A DNA stretch of 64,000 nucleotides, taken from positions 1,426,001 to 1,490,000 of the forward strand of contig CAVOTA010000002.1 in the NCBI GenBank assembly GCA_963699055.1, given 5' to 3'. The notes under the pieces are model-generated. The model did no database searches and had not been told where the DNA came from. It saw only the letters and a list, made by a program, of their open reading frames with translations. Shown here one piece after another: positions 1 through 6,857 of this stretch. A program made the position numbers and the translations under genes. The stretch is from Bog-756 sp963699055. Lineage in GTDB: Bacteria > Actinomycetota > Acidimicrobiia > Acidimicrobiales > RAAP-2. The number at the start of each line of letters is the position of its first letter. Position 1 is the stretch's first letter.

Positions 1-1102
1 CCAGCTCGGTGCTGGACGAGCAGGTCCGTCCCCGGATCGGCCGCCCGTAGAGGCCCGTCACCGAGGGAAAGACGTAGAACGCCCCTTCGGGGAGCAGGCA
101 CTCGATGCCGTCGATCTCGTTGAGCATCCGGTGGATCGTGTGCCGGCGGCGGTCGAACGCCTCGCGCATCATGGCCACCGCGGCCAGGTCGCCCGAGACG
201 GCGGCCAGCGCCGCCCGCTGGGACACGTTGGCCACGTTCGAGGTCTCGTGGGACTGCAGGTTGGTCGCCGCGGCGATGACGTCGGCGGGGCCGAGCATCC
301 ACCCCACCCGCCATCCGGTCATGGCGTAGGTCTTGGCCACACCGTTCACGACGACGCAGGTGTCCGCCAGCTCGGGCACGAGGACCGGCAGGGAGTGGTG
401 CTCGGCATCCCCGTAGACCAGGTGCTCGTAGATCTCGTCGGTCACCACCCAGATCCCGTGGGACGCGGCCCACCGTCCGAGGGCCTCCATCTCCTCCCGG
501 GGGTACACCGCACCGGTCGGGTTGGACGGGGACACGAACAGGAGCACCTTGGTCCGGGGTGTGCGGGCGGCCTCGAGCTGGTCCACGGTGACCCGGAACC
601 CGGCGGCGGCGTCGGTGGCGACGGCCACCGGCACGCCGCCGGCGAGGGCGATGGACTCGGGGTAGGTCGTCCAGTAGGGCGCCGGCACCAGGACCTCGTC
701 GCCCGGGTCGCACAGGACGGCGAACGTGTTGGCCACGGCCTGCTTGCCCCCGTTGGTCACCAGGACCTGCGAGGGTGCGACCTCGAGGCCGGAATCACGC
801 AGGGTCTTGGCGGCGATCGCCTGGCGCAGCTCGGGGAGGCCCGCCGTCGGCGTGTACCGGTGGTTGCGGGGGTCGCGGCAGGCCGCCTCGGCGGCGGCCA
901 CGATCGCCTCCGGCGTCGGGAAGTCGGGTTCGCCGGCGCCGAAGCCGATGACGCTCTCGCCCTGGGCCTGGAGGGCTTTGGCCTTGGCGTCGACGGCCAG
1001 GGTCGCCGACGGGGAGACGGCGGCGATCCGGGCGGAGATCCGCCTGCCCGTCGTGCCCGCCCCCGCCGCCGCTGCGCTGCCGGTTTCTGTCTGCTGGGCC
1101 AT
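1..1102 (-). CDS. aspC: Aspartate aminotransferase (PLP class I/II), 3' end cut by window edge
   Basis: This is a PLP-dependent aminotransferase, probably aspartate to oxaloacetate. About 367 residues are present and the C-terminus runs off the window. The N-terminus reads ISARIAAVSPSATLAVDAKA, the usual start of bacterial type Ib aspartate aminotransferases. It is followed by GAGEPDFPTP, the Asn-binding loop SPSNPTGAVYP, and VNGVAKTYAMTGWRVGW carrying the Schiff-base lysine. The start is taken as ATG at 1102. An in-frame ATG at 1111 is possible but would overlap the start of divergent serC. No clear Shine-Dalgarno sequence precedes either. The family is secure; aspartate as substrate is inferred from similarity. 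Confidence 0.88.
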   Translation of the reverse strand, partial: MAQQTETGSAAAAGAGTTGRRISARIAAVSPSATLAVDAKAKALQAQGESVIGFGAGEPDFPTPEAIVAAAEAACRDPRNHRYTPTAGLPELRQAIAAKTLRDSGLEVAPSQVLVTNGGKQAVANTFAVLCDPGDEVLVPAPYWTTYPESIALAGGVPVAVATDAAAGFRVTVDQLEAARTPRTKVLLFVSPSNPTGAVYPREEMEALGRWAASHGIWVVTDEIYEHLVYGDAEHHSLPVLVPELADTCVVVNGVAKTYAMTGWRVGWMLGPADVIAAATNLQSHETSNVANVSQRAALAAVSGDLAAVAMMREAFDRRRHTIHRMLNEIDGIECLLPEGAFYVFPSVTGLYGRPIRGRTCSSSTEL

Positions 1103-1109
1103 GAGTGCC

Positions 1110-2267
1110 ATGATTCCATACGTGACCGAGACCCCTGACATCCGCATCCCCACCTCGCTCCTGCCCGCCGACGGGCGCTTCGGCGCCGGTCCGTCCAAGG
1201 TCCGGCCCGAGGCGGTCGAGGCGCTCTCCGCCGTGTCACGCACCTACCTGGGCACGAGCCACCGCCAGAAGACCGTGAAGTCCGTGGTCGCCAGCCTGCG
1301 GGCCGGACTGGCCTCGCTGTTCTCCCTCCCCGACGGCTACGAGGTGGTCCTCGGCAACGGTGGGACGACCTGCTTCTGGGACGCCGCCACCTTCGGGCTC
1401 ATCGAGCACCGCAGCCAGCACCTGAGCTTCGGCGAGTTCTCCTCGAAGTTCGCGACGGCCGCGGCCCAGGCGCCCCACCTGGGCGAACCCGATGTCATCT
1501 CGTCCGAGGTCGGGACGCACCCGCTCCCGGTGGCACGCGAGGACATCGACCTCTACGCCCTCACCCACAACGAGACCTCGACCGGCGTGATGATGCCCAT
1601 CGTGCGCCCCGAGGGTGCGGCACCGCCTGCCGAGGGCGGCGGTCTCGTGGCCGTGGACGCCACCTCCGGCGCCGGCGGTCTGGCCGTGGACGCCGCCGAG
1701 TTCGACGCCTACTACTTCGCCCCGCAGAAGTGCTTCGGCTCGGACGGCGGACTGTGGGTGGCGCTGCTGTCGCCGGCAGCCGTCGAGCGCATCGGCGCCA
1801 TCGCCGCCACCGGCCGCTGGGTCCCGGCGTCGATGGACCTCACCATCGCGCTCGACAACTCGCGCCTCGACCAGACCTACAACACGCCGGCGCTGGCGAC
1901 CCTCTACCTCTTCGACGACCAGGTCCGCTGGTTCAACGACAACGGCGGCCTCGAGTTCTCGGTGGGACGGAGCGACCGCTCGGCCGAGATCCTCTACACG
2001 TGGGCCGACAGCGCCGAGTTCGCCACGCCCTTCGTGACCCGTGCGCAGGACCGCAGCCATGTCATCGGCACCATCGACTTCGACGACGCCATCGACGCCG
2101 CCGTGGTGGCGAAGGTGCTGCGGTCCAACGGGATCGTCGACACCGAGCCCTATCGCAAGCTGGGCCGCAACCAGCTGCGGATCGCCATGTTCCCGGCCAT
2201 CGACCCCGAGGACATCGCCGCACTGTGCGCCTGCATCACCCACGTGGTGGGGGCGCTCGGCCGGTAG
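1110..2267 (+). CDS. serC: Phosphoserine aminotransferase
   Basis: SerC transfers an amino group from glutamate to 3-phosphohydroxypyruvate in serine biosynthesis. The 385-residue product has IPTSLLPADGRFGAGPSKVR near its N-terminus, close to mycobacterial SerC as I recall it, then GTSHRQKTVK, LGNGGTTCFWDA and the PLP lysine in FAPQKCFGSDGG. ATG 1110 is chosen. GTG 1122 (381 residues) and ATG 1101 are in-frame alternatives and none has a good ribosome-binding site. Whichever is used, its start lies within 20 bp of the divergent aspC start, so the two promoters must overlap the coding ends. Two hairpins follow the stop codon. Confidence 0.9.
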   Translation: MIPYVTETPDIRIPTSLLPADGRFGAGPSKVRPEAVEALSAVSRTYLGTSHRQKTVKSVVASLRAGLASLFSLPDGYEVVLGNGGTTCFWDAATFGLIEHRSQHLSFGEFSSKFATAAAQAPHLGEPDVISSEVGTHPLPVAREDIDLYALTHNETSTGVMMPIVRPEGAAPPAEGGGLVAVDATSGAGGLAVDAAEFDAYYFAPQKCFGSDGGLWVALLSPAAVERIGAIAATGRWVPASMDLTIALDNSRLDQTYNTPALATLYLFDDQVRWFNDNGGLEFSVGRSDRSAEILYTWADSAEFATPFVTRAQDRSHVIGTIDFDDAIDAAVVAKVLRSNGIVDTEPYRKLGRNQLRIAMFPAIDPEDIAALCACITHVVGALGR

Positions 2268-2307
2268 GGAACCGGTGGCCGGTGCCGCTGTCGGCGTCCA
2301 CGTCGTC

Positions 2308-2352
2308 GTGACGCCGCCGTCACACCGGCGTCACCGCCCGTTCACCGGGCGG
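2308..2352 (+). terminator. Tandem hairpin terminator after serC
   Basis: Two perfect hairpins lie back to back about 40 bp after the serC stop codon. The first pairs GTGACGCCG (2308-2316) with CGGCGTCAC (2326-2334). The second pairs CCGCCCG (2334-2340) with CGGGCGG (2346-2352). There is no T-run, which is common in high-GC actinobacteria. Confidence 0.55.
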
Positions 2353-2407
2353 GTCCGGGCCCCGCTGCCGGTGTCCGACCGGGTCGGGCCGCCTGTATCG
2401 TTCCCCC

Positions 2408-2983
2408 GTGCCCACCTCGTCCCGCCTCCGCCGCCACGTCGGACTCGGCGCCCTCGCCCTCGCCCTGCCGGTGGGCCTGGCCGCCTGCTCCAGCGCCTCG
2501 TCCGGGTCCACCACGACCACCCGGGCCGCCGGACACCGCGGAGCCACCTCCGCCTGCGCACTGGTCACCCCGTCGCAGATCTCGACGACCCTCGACCGTT
2601 CCGTCAAGGCGGCGGTGGTGACCAACTCCACCGCCGCCACCGCCTGCACCTTCGCCGCGGCCGGGGCGACCACGTCCGACTCGGTCATCATCGGCTTCCG
2701 CTCCCGGGTCACGTCGGCCGTCGCCGGATCCGAACAGGCCGCCGTGGTCAAGCTGCACGGGACGACGACCGACGTGTCCGGTGACGGGGACATCGCGTAC
2801 TACTACACGGTCAAGGCGAAGGACGGCCAGACGGTGAACACGCTCGTCACCCTGGTGGGCGAGACCCAGGTGACGATCTCGTCCACCGCGTCGGTCTCCC
2901 AGGCCGAGACGCTGACCCAGCAGATCTTCTCGTCCCTGGCCGGCGAGGCGGCGGCGACCACGACCACCTCCGCCGCCGGCTGA
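2408..2983 (+). CDS. Secreted lipoprotein of unknown function
   Basis: The predicted 191-residue protein starts with Arg-rich MPTSSRLRRH, a hydrophobic stretch and the lipobox LAAC (residues 24-27), so it should be lipidated at Cys27 and held outside the membrane. A short Ser/Thr-rich linker leads to a domain of about 140 residues with two cysteines and mixed beta-type sequence. It loosely resembles actinobacterial DUF3558-type lipoproteins, but I do not recognise it firmly. The GTG start has no Shine-Dalgarno sequence. TATCGT (2396-2401) ends six bases before it, so the message may be leaderless. It is convergent with ilvC and separated from it by a hairpin. Confidence 0.75.
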   Translation: MPTSSRLRRHVGLGALALALPVGLAACSSASSGSTTTTRAAGHRGATSACALVTPSQISTTLDRSVKAAVVTNSTAATACTFAAAGATTSDSVIIGFRSRVTSAVAGSEQAAVVKLHGTTTDVSGDGDIAYYYTVKAKDGQTVNTLVTLVGETQVTISSTASVSQAETLTQQIFSSLAGEAAATTTTSAAG

Positions 2984-3012
2984 GGCACCGGGCCGGTACC
3001 CGGGACGCACGA

Positions 3013-3041
3013 GGGCCCCGCCGACACCGTCGACGGGGCCC
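3013..3041. terminator. Bidirectional terminator between lipoprotein gene and ilvC
   Basis: GGGCCCCG (3013-3020) pairs perfectly with CGGGGCCC (3034-3041) across a 13-nt loop. It lies in the 82-bp gap between two convergent genes, so it can serve both strands. Confidence 0.55.
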
Positions 3042-3065
3042 GGTGCACTGCTCGGCAGGTCGGGC

Positions 3066-4091
3066 TCAGCCGCCCGAGATGTCCTGCACCTTCTGCTTGC
3101 CGGCCGTCACGAACGGCATCATGTCCCGCAGCTCGGCGCCGACCTTCTCGATCTGGTGCTCCTGGCCCTGCTTCTTGAGCGCCTCGTAGGTGGGCCGGCC
3201 GTTGCGGTTCTCCGCGACCCACTCCGCCGCGAACCGGCCGTCCTGGATCTCGTCGAGGATGGCCCGCATCTCGTCCTTGACCGCCTGGTTGATGACCCGC
3301 GGACCACGGGTGAGGTCGCCGTACTCGGCCGTGTCCGAGATCGAGTAGCGCATGCCGGCGATGCCCTGTTCGTACATCAGGTCGACGATGAGCTTGAGCT
3401 CGTGGAGGCACTCGAAGTACGCCGACTCGGGCTGGTAGCCCGCCTCGACCAGCGTCTCGAACCCGGCCTGCACCAGCGCCGTCATCCCGCCGCACAGCAC
3501 GACCTGCTCACCGAACAGGTCGGTCTCGGTCTCCTCGGCGAACGTGGTGTCGAGGACACCGGCCCGGGTGCCGCCGATGCCGTGGGCGTAGGACAGCGCC
3601 AGTGCGTGGGCGGTGCCGGTGGCGTCCTGGGCCACGGCGATCAGCGACGGGACCCCGCCGCCCTCGGTGTAGGTGCGCCGGACCAGGTGGCCCGGGCCCT
3701 TGGGCGCCACCATGGCGACGTCGACGTCGGCCGGGGGGGTGACGAGGTCGAACCGGATGTTGAACCCGTGGGCGAAGAAGAGGGCGTCACCGGCGTGCAG
3801 GTGGGGGGCGATCTCGGACTCGTAGACCGCCGCCTGCTCCGTGTCGGGCAGGAGGACCATGATGAGATCGGCCTCGGCGGCGGCGTCGGCCACCGACAGG
3901 ACCCGGAGTCCGGCCTCCTCGGCCTTGGCACGCGACGACGACCCCTCCCGCAGGCCGACCCGCACGTCGACCCCGGACTCGGACAGGTTGAGGGCGTGGG
4001 CATGGCCCTGGGAGCCGTAGCCGATGACGGCCACCTTGCGACTCCCGATGAGGTCGGGGTCCGCGTCCTTCTCGTAGTACAGCGTGGCCAT
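3066..4091 (-). CDS. ilvC: Ketol-acid reductoisomerase (class I)
   Basis: IlvC isomerises and reduces acetolactate or acetohydroxybutyrate with NADPH, the second common step of valine, leucine and isoleucine synthesis. The 341 residues match the usual class I length. Visible are the dinucleotide motif GYGSQGHAHALN, the conserved APKGPGH loop, the Mg-binding stretch DTTFAEETETDLFGEQ and the ECLHELKLIVDLMYEQG helix. It is the last gene of ilvB-ilvN-ilvC, six bases after ilvN, so it should share the attenuator upstream of ilvB. Confidence 0.96.
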   Translation of the reverse strand: MATLYYEKDADPDLIGSRKVAVIGYGSQGHAHALNLSESGVDVRVGLREGSSSRAKAEEAGLRVLSVADAAAEADLIMVLLPDTEQAAVYESEIAPHLHAGDALFFAHGFNIRFDLVTPPADVDVAMVAPKGPGHLVRRTYTEGGGVPSLIAVAQDATGTAHALALSYAHGIGGTRAGVLDTTFAEETETDLFGEQVVLCGGMTALVQAGFETLVEAGYQPESAYFECLHELKLIVDLMYEQGIAGMRYSISDTAEYGDLTRGPRVINQAVKDEMRAILDEIQDGRFAAEWVAENRNGRPTYEALKKQGQEHQIEKVGAELRDMMPFVTAGKQKVQDISGG

Positions 4092-4097
4092 CGTCTG

Positions 4098-4658
4098 TCA
4101 ACCTGCCTTTTCTGTGGTGAGGGCCGACCCGGCGGCCTGGTGGCCCCGGTGATCGGCTCGGTCAAGCATAGGCAACGCCACCCGGCCGGTCCGCTGCATC
4201 TCCACGATGCCGTAGCCCCGGATGAGGTCTTCGAAGTCGTCGAGCTTGGAGGGTGCGCCCGCCAGCATCACCGTCAGCTGCTCGGGCCCGACGTCGACGA
4301 TCTTGCCCTCGAACACGCCGACCAGCTGGATGATCTGTCCGCGCGAGTCCGCTCCGGCCTCGACGGTGGCGAGCAGCAGCTCCCGCTCGCGGGCGTGCGT
4401 CGGGTCGAGCTCGCGGATCGACACCACCGGGATCAGCTTGTCCAGCTGCTTCATGATCTGGTCCAGCGGGGCCGACTCGACGTCGACCACGATGGTGATG
4501 CGGCTGAAGCGCGGGTTGTCCGACGGGGCGACGGCCAACGAGAAGATGTTGTACCCCCGCCTGCTGAACAGGCTCGCCACCCGGGCGAGCACCCCCGACT
4601 TGTTCTCCACCAGGACGGTGAGGGTGTGGTGTCGCTTGTCGGTCCCGTAGACGCTCAT
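4098..4658 (-). CDS. ilvN: Acetolactate synthase small (regulatory) subunit
   Basis: This 186-residue ACT-domain subunit activates IlvB and gives it feedback control by branched-chain amino acids. The sequence begins HHTLTVLVENKSGVLARVAS, the typical ACT start, followed by RRGYNIFSLAVAPSDNP and later the C-terminal IlvN domain with the GYGIVEMQRTGRVAL segment. The ATG (4658-4656) overlaps the ilvB TGA in an ATGA arrangement, which implies translational coupling and equimolar subunits. The last 15 or so residues beyond the usual end look like an unstructured tail. Confidence 0.95.
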   Translation of the reverse strand: MSVYGTDKRHHTLTVLVENKSGVLARVASLFSRRGYNIFSLAVAPSDNPRFSRITIVVDVESAPLDQIMKQLDKLIPVVSIRELDPTHARERELLLATVEAGADSRGQIIQLVGVFEGKIVDVGPEQLTVMLAGAPSKLDDFEDLIRGYGIVEMQRTGRVALPMLDRADHRGHQAAGSALTTEKAG

Positions 4659-6478
4659 GACCGACCTCCGTCCAGCAGCGACGGATCGACCATGATGTCG
4701 TCGTTGGAGGCACCGGCCGCCACCATCGGGAAGACCTTCTCGAAGGCGTCGGTGCGGAAGTCGACGACCACCGGGCGGTCGTCGACCGAGTTGGCCTTGT
4801 CGATGGCGTTGGCGACGTCGTCGGGCGACTCCACGCGGATGCCGACACAGCCCATGGCCTCGGCCCATCCCACGTAGTCGGGCAGGTCGGGCGAGAGGTA
4901 CACCTCGGAGTAGCGCTCCTCGTAGAACATCTCCTGCCACTGGCGGACCATGCCGAGGTAGGCGTTGTTCAAGATGGCGATCTTCACCGGGATGCGCTCG
5001 GAACTGGCGGTGACCAGCTCCTGTGCGGTCATCTGGAAGCAGCCGTCCCCGTCGACGGCCCACACCATCTTGTCCGGACGTCCCACCTTGGCCCCGATGG
5101 CCGACGGGACGGCGAAGCCCATCGTCCCGAGGCCGCCGGAGTTCACCCAGGTGTAGGGGTGGTCGAACCTCCACCACTGCGAGGCGAACATCTGGTGCTG
5201 GCCCACGCCCGAGGCGACGATGGTGTCCTCGGGCGTCAGGTCACGCAGCTGCTCGACCACGAACTGCGGCTTGAGCGGACCGGCGCCCGGCTGCTGGTCG
5301 TAGACGAGCGGGAACCGCTCCTGCCACTCCCCCAGCTGGGCACGCCACGGGGCGAGCCGCTCGCGGGGGAAGCCGGCCGCGGGCGAGCCGGGATCGGCCG
5401 GTGCCCCGGGGACGGCATCGGACGGCCGCCCGCCCTGACCGCCACGGGTGGCCTCCGAGTGCTTCAGGCCGAGGCCGTCGAGGGCGAGCAGGAGCTCCTC
5501 GATCACCAGGCGGCAGTCGCCGGCGATGGCGACGTCGGCCCGGCGGACCTTGTGGTGCTCGGCGGGGTCGATGTCGACGTGGACGACCTTGGCCCCGGGT
5601 GCGAAGGCGCTGATCTTGCCGGTCACCCGGTCGTCGAACCGGCTGCCGAGGGCGATCAACAGGTCGGACCGCTGCATGGCGGTGACGGCGGTGTAGTTGC
5701 CGTGCATGCCGGGCATGCCCAGGCAGAGCGGGTGCGAGTCGGGGAAGCACCCCCGGGCCATCAGCGTGGTGACCACCGGGATCCCCGTCCGCTCGGCCAG
5801 CTCGCGCAGGGCGTCGGCGGCCCTGGCCTTGAGGATGCCGCCGCCGGCGTAGAGGACGGGACGCTCGGCCGCCAACAGGAGCTCGGCCGCCTCGCGGACC
5901 AGCTCGGGGTCGCCCTCGGTCACCGGCCGGTACCCGGGCAGGTCCAGATCGGCCGCGGTGGGCCAGTACCACTCCATGGTGGCGTTGGCGATGTCCTTCG
6001 GGATGTCGATGAGCACGGGTCCGGGGCGGCCGGTGGTGGCCACGTGGAACGCCTCGGCGACCACCCGGGGGATGTCGTCGACGTCGGTGATGAGCCAGTT
6101 GTGCTTGGTGATCCCCATGGTGATCCCGGTGATGTCGCTCTCCTGGAAGGCGTCGGTCCCGATCGAGGTGGTGGCCACCTGTCCGGTGACGACCACGAGG
6201 GGGGTCGAGTCCATGTAGGCGTCGGCCAACGGGGTGACCACGTTCGTGGCACCCGGCCCGGACGTCGCCATGGCCACGCCGGGCCTGCCGGTGACCTGGG
6301 CGTAGCCCTGGGCCATGTGGCCCGCACCCTGTTCGTGGCGGACCAGGATGTGGCGGATCGACGAGTCGAGGATCGGGTCGTAGACGGGCAGGATGGCCCC
6401 GCCCGGAAGGCCGAACATGACCTCCACGTGCTGCATCTCGAGGCTCTTGATCAGTGCCTGTGCTCCGGTGAGTTCCAT
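4655..6478 (-). CDS. ilvB: Acetolactate synthase large (catalytic) subunit
   Basis: IlvB is the ThDP- and FAD-dependent enzyme that condenses two pyruvates, or pyruvate with 2-oxobutyrate. The 607-residue product starts MELTGAQALIKSLEMQHVEV and has FGLPGGAILPVYD, the catalytic Glu region RHEQGAGHMAQGYA, and the ThDP motif from VDGDGCF to ILNNAYLGMVRQWQ. A Gly/Pro-rich insertion of about 30 residues lies between the central and C-terminal domains. ATG 6478 is preceded by AAGGGAG, a good ribosome-binding site. It is first in the ilvBNC operon, and the upstream 190 bp hold a leader peptide and attenuator. Confidence 0.96.
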   Translation of the reverse strand: MELTGAQALIKSLEMQHVEVMFGLPGGAILPVYDPILDSSIRHILVRHEQGAGHMAQGYAQVTGRPGVAMATSGPGATNVVTPLADAYMDSTPLVVVTGQVATTSIGTDAFQESDITGITMGITKHNWLITDVDDIPRVVAEAFHVATTGRPGPVLIDIPKDIANATMEWYWPTAADLDLPGYRPVTEGDPELVREAAELLLAAERPVLYAGGGILKARAADALRELAERTGIPVVTTLMARGCFPDSHPLCLGMPGMHGNYTAVTAMQRSDLLIALGSRFDDRVTGKISAFAPGAKVVHVDIDPAEHHKVRRADVAIAGDCRLVIEELLLALDGLGLKHSEATRGGQGGRPSDAVPGAPADPGSPAAGFPRERLAPWRAQLGEWQERFPLVYDQQPGAGPLKPQFVVEQLRDLTPEDTIVASGVGQHQMFASQWWRFDHPYTWVNSGGLGTMGFAVPSAIGAKVGRPDKMVWAVDGDGCFQMTAQELVTASSERIPVKIAILNNAYLGMVRQWQEMFYEERYSEVYLSPDLPDYVGWAEAMGCVGIRVESPDDVANAIDKANSVDDRPVVVDFRTDAFEKVFPMVAAGASNDDIMVDPSLLDGGRS

Positions 6479-6566
6479 CGGGTGCTCCCTTGTCGGCGAT
6501 GGTTGGTGGGGACGGTTGACGGTGGTGCGGGCCCCCGGCCGGTCACCGGAGGGCGGACATGAAAAC

Positions 6567-6586
6567 GACCTCCCGTCTGGGAGGTC
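6567..6586 (-). terminator. Transcription attenuator of ilvBNC
   Basis: On the minus strand GACCTCCC (6586-6579) and GGGAGGTC (6574-6567) form a perfect 8-bp stem with a 4-nt loop, followed at once by GTTTTC. This is the only hairpin with a clear T-run that I noticed in the window. It lies 88 bp before ilvB and 35 bp after the leader peptide stop, the expected place for ribosome-mediated attenuation. Confidence 0.8.
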
Positions 6587-6590
6587 GGTG

Positions 6591-6623
6591 AGCGCACACG
6601 GCGATGGGATCGTCGCGTGCGCT
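6591..6623 (-). promoter_or_regulatory. Leader (pause/competing) hairpin of the ilv attenuator
   Basis: AGCGCAC (minus strand 6623-6617) pairs with GTGCGCT (6597-6591), with an inner GCGA/TCGC stem (6616-6613 with 6604-6601). The 5' arm overlaps the leader stop codon. A ribosome stalled at the Leu/Val codons or released at the stop would therefore affect this stem differently. The exact antiterminator pairing is not obvious to me. Confidence 0.55.
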
Positions 6624-6669
6624 ACGAGACGAGTACCAGGGTGCGAGGAGTCGGGGCGGTGGTGCGCAT
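6622..6669 (-). CDS. ilvBNC attenuation leader peptide (15 aa)
   Basis: The tiny reading frame encodes MRTTAPTPRTLVLVS and stops with TAG inside the first arm of the leader hairpin. Four consecutive branched-chain residues (Leu-Val-Leu-Val) lie two codons before the stop, as in known ilv leader peptides; Streptomyces ilv leaders as I recall them share an Arg-Thr start and a Leu-Val-Leu core. No Shine-Dalgarno is seen and the putative -10 element ends nine bases upstream, so it may be translated from a nearly leaderless end. Low charged Leu or Val tRNA would stall ribosomes here and prevent the terminator from forming. Confidence 0.78.
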   Translation of the reverse strand: MRTTAPTPRTLVLVS

Positions 6670-6678
6670 GGTCCCGAC

Positions 6679-6707
6679 ATTGTTGCATGCCGGGACGGGT
6701 CCGACAA
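6679..6707 (-). promoter_or_regulatory. Probable ilvBNC promoter
   Basis: On the minus strand TTGTCG (6707-6702) and AACAAT (6684-6679) are spaced by 17 nt. Transcription would begin two or three bases before the leader-peptide ATG at 6669. Confidence 0.6.
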
Positions 6708-6801
6708 GTGGGTGGCACCGGGCGCAGCCAGCGGCCGCCACCGGGCGCAGTCCGCGGCCGCCGGGCCCGACCCCACCGGACCTGACCCCGTCACGGACGC
6801 G

Positions 6802-6833
6802 GACGGACCGGGGGCCGAGGCCCCCGGTCCGTC
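6802..6833 (-). terminator. Strong hairpin terminator after the IPT/repeat protein
   Basis: GACGGACCGGGGGCC (6802-6816) is followed almost at once by its exact reverse complement (6819-6833), a stem of about 14 bp. It lies 25 bp beyond the stop of the gene starting at 8837 and insulates the ilv promoter from that gene. Confidence 0.7.
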
Positions 6834-6857
6834 GGGTCCTGCCTGCCCAGCGGGTGG

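Noticed and set aside
3156..4877. Plus-strand open frame opposite ilvC and ilvN
   Set aside because: It is antisense to two unmistakable enzymes and has no protein-like composition.
6479..6857. T-box or riboswitch upstream of ilvB
   Set aside because: No T-box specifier or AGGGTGGNACCGCG-like element is present; the leader peptide and terminator explain the region better.
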